DNA of 64,000 nucleotides from Corinectria fuckeliana. Its lineage: Eukaryota; Ascomycota; Sordariomycetes; Hypocreales; Nectriaceae. The translations under genes were made by a program, and so were the position numbers. The notes under the pieces were generated by a model. It worked only from the letters and a program-made list of their open reading frames with translations, was not told where the DNA came from and did not search any database. The stretch covers positions 186,001 to 250,000 of the forward strand of contig WPDH01000228.1 of NCBI GenBank assembly GCA_019137255.1, read 5' to 3'. Of this stretch, positions 34,305 to 47,175 are shown in pieces. Each line of letters starts with the position of its first letter. The first letter of the stretch is position 1.

Positions 34305-35991
34305 TCACATGTCATCATCGTCTTCGTCACTGCCGCTGGACCAATCCTCGCGGTAAGCCTCAGCAAGCTCAGCCAGCCCGTTGCTAAGTGCCTCGCGTTC
34401 CTCAAGCCCGACGAGCCTGGTGCTTTCGGTTCGCAAGGCTTTGATGCGTGGTGCCATGGAGGTATTGCTTGACAGATTTGTCTGAACTGCAATGTCACGC
34501 TGGCCCGCAGCGTAAGAGTAGATCCGAGGGAAGCTGTCTAGCTGGGGGAATTTGAGAGATGACTCGAATCTAGGGAGGGTTAGTCGCAGGTTTTACAGCA
34601 CACCTGATACAACGACCATGTCTGACGGGTTAGCTTACTTGCGGATGACGGGGTTCCCTATGACCGGGCGACTCTGACGGCCCAACAGGTCTTGTTGCTC
34701 CTCGCCCTTGGGGCCAAGAGCACGACACGAGAGGACCTGCCCGAAGATTCGCGTTTCGCGATCACGCGGTCGCTCACGGCCACGGCCACGACCAAGGCCA
34801 CGGCCAATTTGGAAGAAGTCGACGTCGACACGGCTGTCATCCGAGGAGTCTGTGGCTGGTGTAAGGGACATTCCGAGACTCGCAAGGGGCTGGTTCCCAG
34901 CCGGATTCAGCGATTCAGCGAGATACCCCAGCGAGGCTGGCTGGCCATCGCCATCCTGTAGCAAACGTGACTGCAGGGTGGCAGTCTCGATGGCAGTCGC
35001 CATCGCAGCAGATGTATGCCACGGCGAGCGGCTGTCCATTGATATGCCTGCGGGCAGGTCAGCCTCGGGCAAGGCGAGCGGGACAAGCGTCGAGGCTTGA
35101 GTGCAGAGTTGCTCGATGCTTTGAGCAGTGTTGGCAAGACGAAGCTGGCGCTTGGATCTAGTGATGTCGAGCATGGGGCTCTGGAGACCCCAGACCCAGA
35201 TGCACGTCTTGGGATACTCGTCACGCAGAGCCTCAATGTACGAGGAGGCAAACCCGCCCCAGGCGTCGTCGATGGACGTGAAGACTTGGATCCCCTGCAT
35301 CTGGTCGCACTCCTCGGCGAAGGGGCGCCAGTCACGGTCCACGAGCTCATGCTCCCTTTCGAGCACGCCAAAGAGCTCCGATCCCATGCCGAAGCGCTCG
35401 AACGGCATGGTGGTGGAGTTGAGCTCAAAGTCGTAGAGCTGTACCAGGGACCGCGGATGATAGAAGACGCGAGAGAAGTCGGACCAGTAACGCACCGTAG
35501 ATGTCGTCAGCGCAGGAGGGCTAGAGCCGGTATCCAGACTTTGCTGATAGGCGTTGACCTCGAGCGGCTGTTGCTTGTGGACAACAGATGGCCCAGACCT
35601 GGCGGAGAGGGCGTTAGGCTTCGGGGTGATGGCCAACGGAGCACCGGGAAACTCACCAGAGGGCGGAGGGCGTTGCATCAGACTCGGCTTCGTAGAGGGC
35701 ATTGATCTTACGCAGGGAGCCAAAGCCGCCCTTCAGGTCGTAAATGACAGTTCGGGGCAGAAACGTCTCTGAGCCGTCGGCGCCTTCGCCAGCGCGCCAG
35801 TGAATATTGTGATCCACGGGAGATTGCTCGTCGGCACCGTATGTGAAGTAAGATTCCTGTGAACAGGTCAGCAGCTGCATCTGCCGTGGTGCGAAGAAGT
35901 GGTGGGATGGCTATTTGACCTGTGTGTTCCAGAAGTGTGTGCCCGTGTAGTTGCTCAGCTGTCCAAGCTGAAGCGTGATGATTTCACGCAT
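34305..35991 (-). CDS. DML1: Misato/DML1, tubulin-like mitochondrial inheritance protein
   Basis: Exons 35991-35920, 35856-35657, 35598-34639 and 34569-34305; introns 63, 58 and 69 nt; 498 residues. It starts [20 protein letters not shown], the Misato segment II/tubulin-like N-terminus, and exon 2 continues [20 protein letters not shown] and [18 protein letters not shown]. The middle region has [15 protein letters not shown] and the tubulin-like [19 protein letters not shown] short Gly/Arg repeat ([17 protein letters not shown]) and an acidic tail ([10 protein letters not shown]) follow. DML1/Misato has a tubulin/FtsZ-like fold and is needed for mitochondrial DNA inheritance and mitochondrial morphology in yeast and animals. 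Length fits the family (about 480-570). It is divergent from the peroxiredoxin-like gene. Confidence 0.92.
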
Positions 35992-36890
35992 CGTGAGCAA
36001 GGGTTTCTTCCCCGGTGGTGATTTTCGGAATAGTGGAAGAGGGAAGGAGCACGAAGGAGCTCAGCTGGCAAATCCGAGGCGAAACAGAACGAGGCCAAGA
36101 TGAGATACCTTAGTAGGTAGACTACTAGTCTAGGTAAGTAGTAGGTTGGTAGGTACTCTACGCGGGTGATGGGTGTTTTTTCAACATTAACGAACTCGCT
36201 CCACATGCCTCTCGAACCACCAAAACGTCTTCGAAAGGATAGGGGCTCTTTAAAATCGGGTTACCTATTTTTAACCATCCGGAGTTATGTTGAGCGAACC
36301 TGCCGGTGTTGAAAAACGACCAATATACCCATAGATACCTACCCTAGGTATCTAGCTTCGATACTGGATTCGCCGGCTTATCTAATCTGACAAGTATTTC
36401 TTATAGCACGCGCGGTAATTTAAACCACCACAAGAGCATACTGCTGATTGATGTTGACTGGTGTTACCCCCGCGAAGCTACGATGTGAATTGGAAGCAGT
36501 GCGCCGCGCAAAACAGTTGGAAAATGACATTTATTAGCGGCAGGGAAGAGAGAGATTCTCTCCGAGGCGCCTTGCTACAAGTACCTGTACCTCGGAATTA
36601 AGGGACCAGGGCCCCCTCCGCGAGCTGCTCAGGTAGGGTTGTAATCCGTACGTCATTCCGTCGGCCATTGCAACGTGTGCACTGTCCACACCCACACACA
36701 GAAAAACATCACGACATCTCCCTCGCCAAGGCATCCTCAACTCACGTCTCAGGCCTTCCTCTATAACCTCACCACCAACTCCGCCTCGTTATCGTATTGG
36801 CTGCTGCAACATCGCCCAAGTAACAGCTACCCGCCTCGCATCACCGCACAGAGGACCGGATTCACAAGCGACACCGAGAAGAAGCAGCCA
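35992..36890. other. Divergent promoter region, DML1 / peroxiredoxin-like gene
   Basis: 0.9 kb with CCTAGG-type motifs at about 36105-36160 and 36335-36352. No further gene seen. Confidence 0.6.
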
Positions 36891-37603
36891 ATGGCGCAGG
36901 AGAACACCAAGGCCTCGGCCAGCACTGGCGGCTTCTTCCAGGGATTCGAGTCCTGGAAGTCACCCAAGCCTAAGGATGTCGGGCCGACCCTCAAGGCCGG
37001 ATTCAAGGCGCCTCCTTCCGCCCAGCTCCCGCTGCCAGATGGTCGGCCAACTCTTGTCGTCTTCCTCCGCCACTGTGGCTGTCCTTGTATGACACCCCTG
37101 CTCTTGCCTTGTCGCCTCGATGCCCCGAGAGTGATCTGCCTGAAGCTCATCGTCCATCCTTAGTTGCCGAGAAGACGTTCAAGACTCTGGCCGCATTGTC
37201 GGATGAGTACACAAATGTCCACTGCGTCGCCGTCTCTCACTCATCTGCCACCGCGACTGACGCCTGGATACCCCTGGTCGGCGGCTCTTGGCTGGTGGAC
37301 GTCATCATCGACGAAGAGCGCGACCTTTATGCCATATGGGGCCTAGGCATCTCCAACACCTGGCATGTCGCCAACCCCGTTACCCTGTGGTCGGTCGTGA
37401 AGCTGGCCAAGGACGAAGACATCTGGAACCGCAATACCACTAGTGGCTCGCGATGGCAGACGAGTGGTGCCTTTGCCGTAGACCGCGATGGCTCCATACG
37501 CTGGGCTCACGTTGCCCGCACTGCAGATGACATACCCGACCTCAAAGCAGCTGTGAAAGCTCTCAGCGTCCAGCCCGCCGACGTGCCCGGCGCATGGACC
37601 TAG
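36891..37603 (+). CDS. Peroxiredoxin-like (AhpC/TSA-2, AAED1/PRXL2-type) thioredoxin-fold protein
   Basis: Exon 1 36891-37086, intron 37087-37163 (GTATGA...CTTAG), exon 2 37164-37603; 211 residues. The first ATG in frame is used; the frame is open upstream but only from a GTG. The thioredoxin-like core reads LPDGRPTLVVFLRHCGCPFAEKTF, with the candidate peroxidatic cysteine in the CGCP motif, then VSHSSATATDAW and DEERDLYAIWGLG. The expected second cysteine of the CPxC pattern is replaced by Ala (CPFA), so it may act as a one-Cys enzyme or not be a peroxidase. The tail GAFAVDRDGSIRWAHVARTADDIPDL is typical of this group. It is probably cytosolic, as no targeting sequence is seen; physiological substrate unknown. 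Confidence 0.85.
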
Positions 37604-38222
37604 GTTATTGGCATATGAACAGTCTACATGAGAGGAACTCCTGATCTTGATGTCGATGTTGACCTTGCTACATTCTCCCAATCAAGACAGCGTGGTCTCC
37701 TTTGTGTTGTGCGATTTGCGGCGGACCTTCACTTAAGTTTGGAACAGAACACATCTGACTACTGATGTTGTCGTCGTCCGGATGTTGATATTGAAACGTA
37801 CCATGGCTGACAGTTAAGAACAATGATGACAAACAACTGTACCGAACTGTACTGAACTGTACCGAAATTGATAGAGTAGCCGTTGGTGTGCTTTGGGCAA
37901 GCGAGGGAAGAAGAGACTTTGCCTCCCAGGAGCCTTTGGGCTTTTACTCACACCGTCACGGCCCTTACCTCTCTTGGTCCGAGGGCACCCTATCTGAGCT
38001 ATTGGAATATCTTAAAGTTGACTTTCCGGTAGCATCCATTCTTGTAAAGGTATCTCGGGTTTGTATATAGGTAGCTAAAAGATCCAACATTCCCAGCTGT
38101 ATGAGAGAAGACCAACTGCGGCACAAGAGAGCGTCTGACACGTCGTGGGGGAGGGGGTTCTTCTCAATTTTTTTTGTTCTTTCTTTTTTTCAAACAGATC
38201 CATAGGCAAATCTTGCCTGCCC
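37604..38222. other. Convergent intergenic region, peroxiredoxin-like / septin-like
   Basis: Contains short ACTGTACCGAACTGTACTGAACTGTACCGAA-like triplicated sequence near 37838-37866 and a T-rich tract at 38166-38190. No gene seen. Confidence 0.6.
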
Positions 38223-40295
38223 TTACCAGAGTAATAACGTGCCAAGCCCGAACACATCCACCCCGATCCTCGTCCTAGAAAAGGCCACCGAACGTGTTTC
38301 CTCAGCCCATCCAGGCTGTATGAGCTGAGTCATCATGTACGCAACCAATCCGATGCTGCTCACCACCTCTATAACAAGGATGCTTTTTTGCTTCAGTTGC
38401 CCTCCTATCTCCAAGATTCCGAGTGGGTCCTGGTGACGACGCAGTGTTTCCCGCCGAACCTCGAAGTTAGGTTGATCGTCTTCGCTTGAAATGATACGTA
38501 CCAGTCGAGACTCAGGCGCGGGTGCACGATGCGACCTTTGACTAAGGAAATTATGCAGTCGCTCGGAGTAAAGACTCTGCCGTAGGTTATGTGCCCAGTC
38601 ATACAACTCCAGTCGTTCCCAACACTGGGCATGGCGAGTGGAGCCCAGCCTCAAAGCCCTGCCAGGAACAAAATAAGCAGCCCTGCCAGGAGTGATCGTG
38701 CTGCGGTTGACCAATGCATTCTGTAGCACGCCATGACCATGATCCCGACGCCAACTGACACATTTGGCTGCGGCAGAGTGTCGTAGCTGTGCACTTCCGT
38801 CCAGTGAGAAGACATGATCCACGAGCCTGTGTAAGTCGGTGGGGACTAAAGGCGGGATATACTCAGAATTCATTAAGACACTCGCGTCCATATTTTCATA
38901 GTCGGGTCGCGTTTCAGTGGATACGGCATAAACTTGGGAGGTCTCCGCATGTGGCTCAGGGCCGGCGAAGGAAAAGCACTTCAGATCCTTCTCGACTAAG
39001 CCCTGCAGGAGCCTCTGTTTGACTACCTCAACTTGGTCACTACCAAGCTCATCAACCCGTGCTAACACGGGAATGACGTTAGTCATGACTTGGGCATTCT
39101 TGATGTATTCAACATCCTCAGCTCCAAGGCCTGGGGTGTGTTAGTGTGGACATCAACGCGAAGATTCAGCGATGAAAGTACCTTTGTGCGATATCAAGTA
39201 TAGGACTACGTCAACGATTGGTTCGCCCCCGGCGTTTATGAGAGCAAAGAGATCCGAATCGTCCATGGGCTTACTCAAGAGCGCAGCCAGGTGAGATTGT
39301 ACGTATTGAAGGTCGTGCCATCGTCCCTACGCATGTTGTCAATGAGGAACATCCTTTAAAGCAAGAGTATGGTGGCCATACCGATGAGCCATGTAGATGC
39401 CTGGGGCCCTCGACAAAGCAAACATTTCGGTCCAGTATTTCACCGCTCGCAGAGGATCTCCGTCTCGCGCTGGGCATTTGCTGCGTGTCGGCCTTCCACC
39501 AAGGATGTGGCCTAGAACTGGCGTAGATCTCGGCAACATGTGTTGTCTCAGTCGGGCCTATCTGGTCTGTGTGTACAATATGTTCACAGCGCTGTGCCAA
39601 GGACCTAATGAGGGAGGTCTTGCCGATACCTAGAGTACCTATGAGCATTTCTTCACGGGTCGAATGATGAACTGGCATGGGTTCTAGAATAGCGTACCTG
39701 GTCGGCCTGCTACCATGATCTTGAGTTTGCCTAGGGACTTGCCAACGTGCGAGAACGGTCGGCGAGGCGGCACCGTCAAGCTTGGCATGATGAGTTGAGG
39801 CACGGAACAGTCGTTGACGGCATGCCCATTCTCATCCCTGGTGTCTGACATGGCAGGCCCTAGTAGAACGGAACCGTTTTCGACGGGATCACTCTGACTT
39901 TCGACAGATGGTCCCGCAAGTGAACTCGTTCTTGATGACGTGCCGCTCAATGCCGATTCCGGGCCCGATAAACCAAGCATAAATGGGGTACCGGGATCTG
40001 AGGGATAGGGCAAAAGGTACTGGTCATCGCCAGACGAGGATGAGATGCTTCCGGCCAGAGGAGCTGACGATGGTTGCTGATCACGAAGGGACGGGTGGCG
40101 GGAACCGTGGTGCAGTTTACGAGGGTCGGGTTGCTGTCGGAGTCTCGGAGGAGACCGACTTCGGCCGGCCTCGATGCTTGCCTCGTTGGTGATGAAGCAA
40201 GCCACGGGCGCGGCCGAGGAGCCGCACGCCAGGCTATCGGATCGTCCTGGCGGTTGGATATTGAGGGGGCGATTCCCTGACGGAACAGGTCTCAT
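38223..40295 (-). CDS. Septin-type G-domain GTPase-like protein with C-terminal membrane segment
   Basis: Exons 40295-39698, 39629-39382, 39326-39182 and 39130-38223; introns 68, 55 and 51 nt; 632 residues. Residues 1-180 are Pro/Ser-rich and disordered. A P-loop GRPGIGKT (197-204) forms only if the acceptor at 39630 is used. Then CEHIVHTD, RNVCFVEGP (where septins have a DTPG G3 motif), the helix DLQYVQSHLAALL, VDVVLYLISHKGLGAEDVEYIK and the G4-like ARVDEL (354-359). These blocks match a fungal-specific septin-like family distinct from the core septins. A hydrophobic helix at about 581-600 (ILVIEVVSSIGLVAYMMTQL) suggests membrane anchoring. Cellular role unknown. The exon 2/3 junction is the least certain part of the model. 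Divergent from PHO85. Confidence 0.8.
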
Positions 40296-42398
<2,103 letters not shown>

Positions 42399-42742
42399 TG
42401 GCTGGCCCAAGTGCATATCGACCGTGAGGAATGAGCCATGGCTGGAGGTGATATATCAAGGCTGCAGCATCTCGGCGGGACTCGAGATGGTAGTGTTTCT
42501 CGGACCGGCAGTATCACGGAGTTTGGGGGTCAGCAGAATTAAACTGGGGACGAGCAAGTAGTTGGATCATGAGATGTCGCCGCCTGGACGTTGTGTTAAT
42601 TGTCTTCTGCGTTGGTATAAACCGCCGCCGCCCAACTACAGGCCGCAACTAATAGTCTACAGATGGCTGAAAGCGGGTTCGGCCTTGTATCTCGGCGATT
42701 CATATCTATTTGTTTCCCCGTCCTTTCTATTTCCCGGGTCAT
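42399..42742. other. Convergent intergenic region, PHO85 / TAZ1
   Basis: Short shared 3' flank. Nothing recognisable. Confidence 0.6.
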
Positions 42743-43990
42743 TCAATGTCTATTCACAGGACTGCCATCCACTGGACTCTTGAATTTTTTCGTGTGCGGC
42801 TCCTCTGCCCACGTCTCTGCCAGGGCTGTGGACTTATCCTCTTCAGCAGGGAAGCCCATGGTCTCCCTCAGCTTCTCAACTTCGTCTCTTACCTTCCTGG
42901 CCACGGCGACCCTGAGTTCGACGGCCTCGGGGCTATGTTTGAGCAGCTTGGGGTCTCCCTTCTCAACCAGCTTCCGCCAGGCAGCACGATGAGTCCCAAA
43001 GAGCTGGTCCACGTCGGTTGGTTGGCCTATTACGACCCTCACCTGGGTTCCAATGCGCGGCGCCCACTTGGGCCACTTTCTGTCCTCGGGCATAATATTC
43101 TGAGTGCCATGAACAAACATGGGGATGAATTCGGGGGCCGGATCACTCTCTAGGATGAGCCGAGACACTCCCCACTTGAAGTACCGGAGCCCGCTGTCGG
43201 AGCTTTGGTGGCAGCAAGCCTCGGGGAAGACGTGAAGCCAGGCATTGCGATTGGCCGCGTAGGATGCCGGCGCTCGGAAGTTGTCAGTCCCGTTGGTTGA
43301 GAAGGAGAGCGGTTCAGACTCTACCGGGGGCAAGGGTGAAGACGTGGCGGGAGTCGCATTCGGGACAGAGCTTGGCACCCACGCCGGCGGTGAGAGTGAG
43401 GAGGAGTAAGAAGGCCCGGATAGGAGCTTAACAGCCTGTGTCATTGTTGGTTGGAACAGGCCGCCATGGGGTGAATGCCATAGACGATGAGTTGGGAGGA
43501 TCTGGCCGAGGCTGAAGAAGGTCGAAGTAGCCCTGTGTACCTAGTCAGAAATCTAACGCGCGTCATGATAACTTGGGCAGTAGTGCCCATCTCGGGACAT
43601 ACTTGTTTTTGAAGCAAATATCATGAGCGCCCAAGCCCCAACGTAAGTTGTCGGGGTCGAAGCAGTAGCGCAGAGGCAGTATTCCCCAGATGAGAGGATC
43701 ATCAAGTCTAGATGCGCAAACGGGAGCAGTCAGCACGACGGCGCCAAACGCAAAGAGCCGACAAGGATACCATACACAGCAATGTGGTTGCAGACGGTGA
43801 GGAGTCCTCGTTCCCGGCCCTGCGCTTTCCGGCGGTCGAGCACGCCGAGGAGACGATCCAAGCCGCGGACCTCGAAGTCATTGAGGCCGTACATAAAGGC
43901 TCGCGAGGCAACGCCCACGGAGCCCATGACGGCCATCGACGCCAGCCGCCAAGGCATGCTGGGCCGCGTAGGAGAGGGCGGCCCGGACAT
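42743..43990 (-). CDS. TAZ1: Tafazzin, cardiolipin-remodelling acyltransferase
   Basis: Exons 43990-43776, 43707-43603 and 43532-42743; introns 68 and 70 nt; 369 residues. The acyltransferase HX4D motif is His69-Asp74 in CNHIAVLDDPLIWG and is rebuilt across intron 1. LRYCFDPDNLRW, LGAHDICFKN, FFSLGQILPTHR and GGLFQPTM follow. The intron 2 acceptor at 43533 (CACAG) is required to keep the FFSLGQ frame; the CTAG 8 bases earlier is out of frame. Downstream are ANRNAWLHVFPEACCHQ, RYFKWGVSRLILES and EFIPMFVHGTQNIMPED. Tafazzin is a phospholipid-lysophospholipid transacylase on mitochondrial membranes that matures cardiolipin. A Pro/Ser-rich insert (about residues 165-210) between the core blocks is longer than in yeast and animals. 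Divergent from the NOSIP-like gene. Confidence 0.93.
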
Positions 43991-44398
43991 GGTGTGTAAG
44001 CGCGGGCTCAACAACTCGAGTGAAAGAGAGAGAATTGGCCCATTTGTTCAACCGCCCGACGAGAAGCCAGACGGTGATATTTTCGACTTGATTAATTAAT
44101 TTGCGCGGCAGAACGGCGAGGCGCGCGCTGAGGAGCGCCGTCGGTTCATCGGGACCCACTCAAACTTGTTCCGATTTGGCTACCCTGGAGCCAAAATTAC
44201 TTCGTAACGTAGCAGCAGCAAGCCAGCCACCTCTCTTCCTCCATTCGCAAGTTTGTCTCCAACATCAGTCAACAAAACCGCAGCTCAACAAACCAATCAA
44301 GCTTGTTACCTACTGCACTAGAGAGCATTTGGTTCGAATGGGAACATCTGTATAATTCATCCCTTCCATCACGCAAACCTCCTCGCTTTGGTCGCAAG
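43991..44398. other. Compact divergent promoter, TAZ1 / NOSIP-like
   Basis: 408 bp between two start codons, the shortest divergent spacing in the window. No repeat or obvious TATA box. Confidence 0.6.
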
Positions 44399-45648
44399 AT
44401 GGCGCACAGTTCGTCACCCTCACTTCACCCTCACCTAATTCCCAGATTCTTGCTCTTCGTGCTTTGTGCTTCGTCCTTCGTGCTCTAAGCTTCCATTGAG
44501 ACCCAGCGAGCTAACCTCAAATCCCCCACACCAGGCAAACGAAACACTTCCCGAGCCGTCTTCACCTCCCACGAGCGAGCTGTTGCCAAATCCAACTGGA
44601 GCTCCAACTCAGCCCGTCTTAACCGCGACTCCTTTCTCCCCTTCGGCTCCTGCGGCCTCTGCCTCGGGATCGCTCGCGACCCCGTCTCCTGTGCGCGCGG
44701 CGATATTTTCTGTCACGAGTGCGCACTCTCGAACCTTCTGGCCCAGAAAAAGGACATCAAGCGCGCCGACAAAGCCCGGCAACATGCCGAAGGCGAGGCC
44801 GCAAGGACCAAGGCGCTGGAGGACCAGGAAGACCAGGAACGAGCCGTCAAGGACTTCGAATTGACCCAAGTTGGTCTAGAACGTGCGAGAAAGGGGGCTA
44901 CAAAACTACCGCCAGCTACAGGTGACCCAGGAGACACGTCAGTTAGCACAGGAGCCAAGAGGAAGTTTGAGCTTGACGAAGATGAGCTTGATCGCATCAC
45001 ACGGCAAGACAAGGCGAAGGCAAGAAAAGCCATCGACGACGAAAGGGTTCGTTTTCTTACCCTTTCTTACCCCATCAAGCCATTTGCAAAATTATGCACA
45101 TACTAATCATTGTTGCTCATCTACAGGCTGCTAAACCGACACTTCCTTCCTTCTGGACGCCGTCACTAACGCCGGATGTGCAAATGAGTAAACTCCCCGC
45201 CGCGACCAAGAAGGAAAAGGTGACACCTATATGTCCAGCATCAGCGCCAGACGATCCCCATTCGCTCTCTATGCAGAACCTCATCACCATCAACTTCACC
45301 GAGGAGGAGGATTCGAGCTCCGAGGGCAAGCGCAGAACCTGTCCGTCATGCCTAAAAGCGCTTTCCAACTCTTCAAGCCCCATGATGGCCAAAAAGTGCG
45401 GGCACGTCCTGTGTCACAGCTGCGTCAAAAAGTTCATGATCCCATCTAGCAAGAAGGCGTCTTCAGAAGATGAGCCGCCTTTGTCCTGCTATGTCTGTGA
45501 CGTGCCCTTGACTTCGAAATCGCATAAGCGAGACACCGCCCAGGGCAGTTCGATTCCTGGCCTAGTAGCACTCCGCTCCGAAGGAACAGGCTTCTCAGCT
45601 CGCGGAACGAGCACTGTGGAAAGACACGGCATCGCTTTCCAGTGCTAG
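44399..45648 (+). CDS. NOSIP-type RING/U-box protein
   Basis: Exon 1 is 10 nt (44399-44408), exon 2 44535-45046, exon 3 45127-45648; introns 126 and 80 nt; 347 residues. The tiny first exon supplies MAH and one base of Ser, so the protein starts MAHSKRNTSRAVFTSHERA, the expected NOSIP N-terminus. An N-terminal split RING/U-box follows: FGSCGLCLGIARDPVSC..GDIFCHECALSNLLAQKK. Then a charged coiled-coil linker (about 85-170), FWTPSLTPD, and a second ring-like region CPSCLKAL..KKCGHVLCHSCVKKF..CYVCDVPL. Related proteins are E3 ubiquitin ligases; the animal member binds nitric oxide synthase and the protein is also found with the spliceosome. Its fungal target is not known. The upstream initiation exon and intron are inferred from frame and homology of the N-terminus. 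Confidence 0.88.
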
Positions 45649-45685
45649 CCTATGTTGGTAGCCCGTCTCCGGACTGAACATTTCG

Positions 45686-46663
45686 TCATTTAGGCTGAAG
45701 CCTTCGTCGCGGCAGATGAGGCAGTATCAAGAACCATAGGCGGATGACCAACCGGTGGATCACCCCTTTGCTGAGCATGGTTAGGCCGTGGCTGAAGAAA
45801 CTTTTGAGGAGTTCACCCTGAACCCCGGCGTACAGGGCCCGTGGGCCTTCCTCCTTGATGATGCGCAGGATGACACCGAATATGGTCTGGTCGAGAAGCT
45901 CGGCAAACTTCCAGCGCTTTGGCACCGGATTTTCTTCACCATCGACCCCATTCTCTTGGTCGGAAGCCTTCTTGTCTGTGGAGCAGCTCGCCATCTGGAG
46001 GCGAGTCTTCCCTTTTTGAAATGGATACGTGATTGCGGTGGCGGTAGCTTTGCTCCAGGCCGCAATCAGGAAGGCGACCCACGCCACGGGGATGTCCTCG
46101 TCTTCCAGGGCCGGGATGATGCGCTCCGCCAGCCTGCGGTTGACGAAGAAGGTTATGCTCGGGTTGAGGGTGAGCACCAGCGTGGCCGAATAGCCAGACC
46201 AAAGGCCGAGAAGACCGTTCTGCTTTCTGATGGCAGCGAGCATCTCTCGGAGCGTCTGCTGCCCGGACGACATCTGCTTCCGCGTCACGACGTTGGACAT
46301 GGGCGTGGTGAGGGCTCTCGCACACGCGCCCGCGATGGCGCCCACGGCAAGTTCCTCTAGAATCTTGGGCTTGCGGTCCCGACGGCGTAGGTAGTTGTAG
46401 AAGCCGAAGAACAGAAAGCTGTCCACCACAGACTTGGCCACATCCGCCCCCAGCCCGCTGTACAGCGCCCGAATGCCGCCCTCGCGCGAGGTGATTCCCT
46501 TGAAGGCGGCAATGACCCCGTCGTAGCCGGCGTCGGAGTCAGGCTGCGCCTTGAGGCGTGTTGTGACGAGGTCCAGCGGGTACAGCGCAGCTGTCGAGAC
46601 GGCGGCCCCCACGGAGCCGGAGACGGCGTGACCGAGTGCATTGAGGGCTTGATTCGACGCCAT
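45686..46663 (-). CDS. Mitochondrial-carrier-family protein, peroxisomal PMP47/ANT1 type
   Basis: Single exon, 325 residues from ATG 46663 (MASNQALNALGHAVSGSVG); the frame is open to 46834, but this start fits the family. Three repeats of about 100 residues each carry the carrier signature in variant form: YPLDLVTTRLKAQ, TTPMSNVVTRKQM and TYPFQKGKTRLQM. GLWSGYSATLVLTLNPSITFF and YAGVQGELLKSFFSHGLTM are typical of peroxisomal members (PMP47, ANT1, SLC25A17). Those exchange ATP for AMP, or carry CoA or NAD, across the peroxisomal membrane to support fatty-acid beta-oxidation. An insert (DKKASDQENGVDGEENPVPK) in the third repeat faces the matrix or cytosol. Substrate inferred from family only. 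The tail ends in basic residues. Confidence 0.85.
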   Translation of the reverse strand: MASNQALNALGHAVSGSVGAAVSTAALYPLDLVTTRLKAQPDSDAGYDGVIAAFKGITSREGGIRALYSGLGADVAKSVVDSFLFFGFYNYLRRRDRKPKILEELAVGAIAGACARALTTPMSNVVTRKQMSSGQQTLREMLAAIRKQNGLLGLWSGYSATLVLTLNPSITFFVNRRLAERIIPALEDEDIPVAWVAFLIAAWSKATATAITYPFQKGKTRLQMASCSTDKKASDQENGVDGEENPVPKRWKFAELLDQTIFGVILRIIKEEGPRALYAGVQGELLKSFFSHGLTMLSKGVIHRLVIRLWFLILPHLPRRRLQPK

Positions 46664-47175
46664 GACATCCGAGGCCGTGGCAGTTGTCCTTGGCAAATCC
46701 TTCCCGGGTCCCTCTTGGTTCGGGTTTGAAGCTAGCAGAATTGCTCGTGAGAGTCGATGCTGTGGTTGGTGTTTGGTAGGTGTTTGGGTTGGAAGACGGC
46801 CAATGAATGAATGGCTGGGTGGTGTAGACTTCACGACGTCATCACCATGCCAAGTTAGGAAATTGGGACTTGGTCATGCTTAGTCCGACCGCGGTGCCGG
46901 TAACAGCCCGCGGCTAGTTGCATGTGACGATCGAGCTCTACGACGTCTCATTATGATAGTTCAGTGAGAACAGCACTGGGAATAATAAAATGCTCCCAAC
47001 GCTCACAATTGAGCAGTCGCATCGCTGGAAGGGTGCAGATAGTCAACCATCACTACTAGTCCCGTAAACATAGAACCTCATTCAGTCATTATAGCCCCTG
47101 TGTCAAATGTTGGCTTGCATCGCTTTCGCTGTCCGCATCCGAGAATAGGTCCTCGGCGTTCCCTCCAAAATCTCC
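46664..47175. other. Intergenic region, carrier promoter / SGF73 3' flank
   Basis: 512 bp between two minus-strand genes. Small open frames are spurious. Nothing recognised. Confidence 0.6.

Noticed and set aside
45788..46360. 190-codon plus-strand frame opposite the peroxisomal carrier
   Set aside because: Antisense shadow; carrier repeats are clear on the minus strand.
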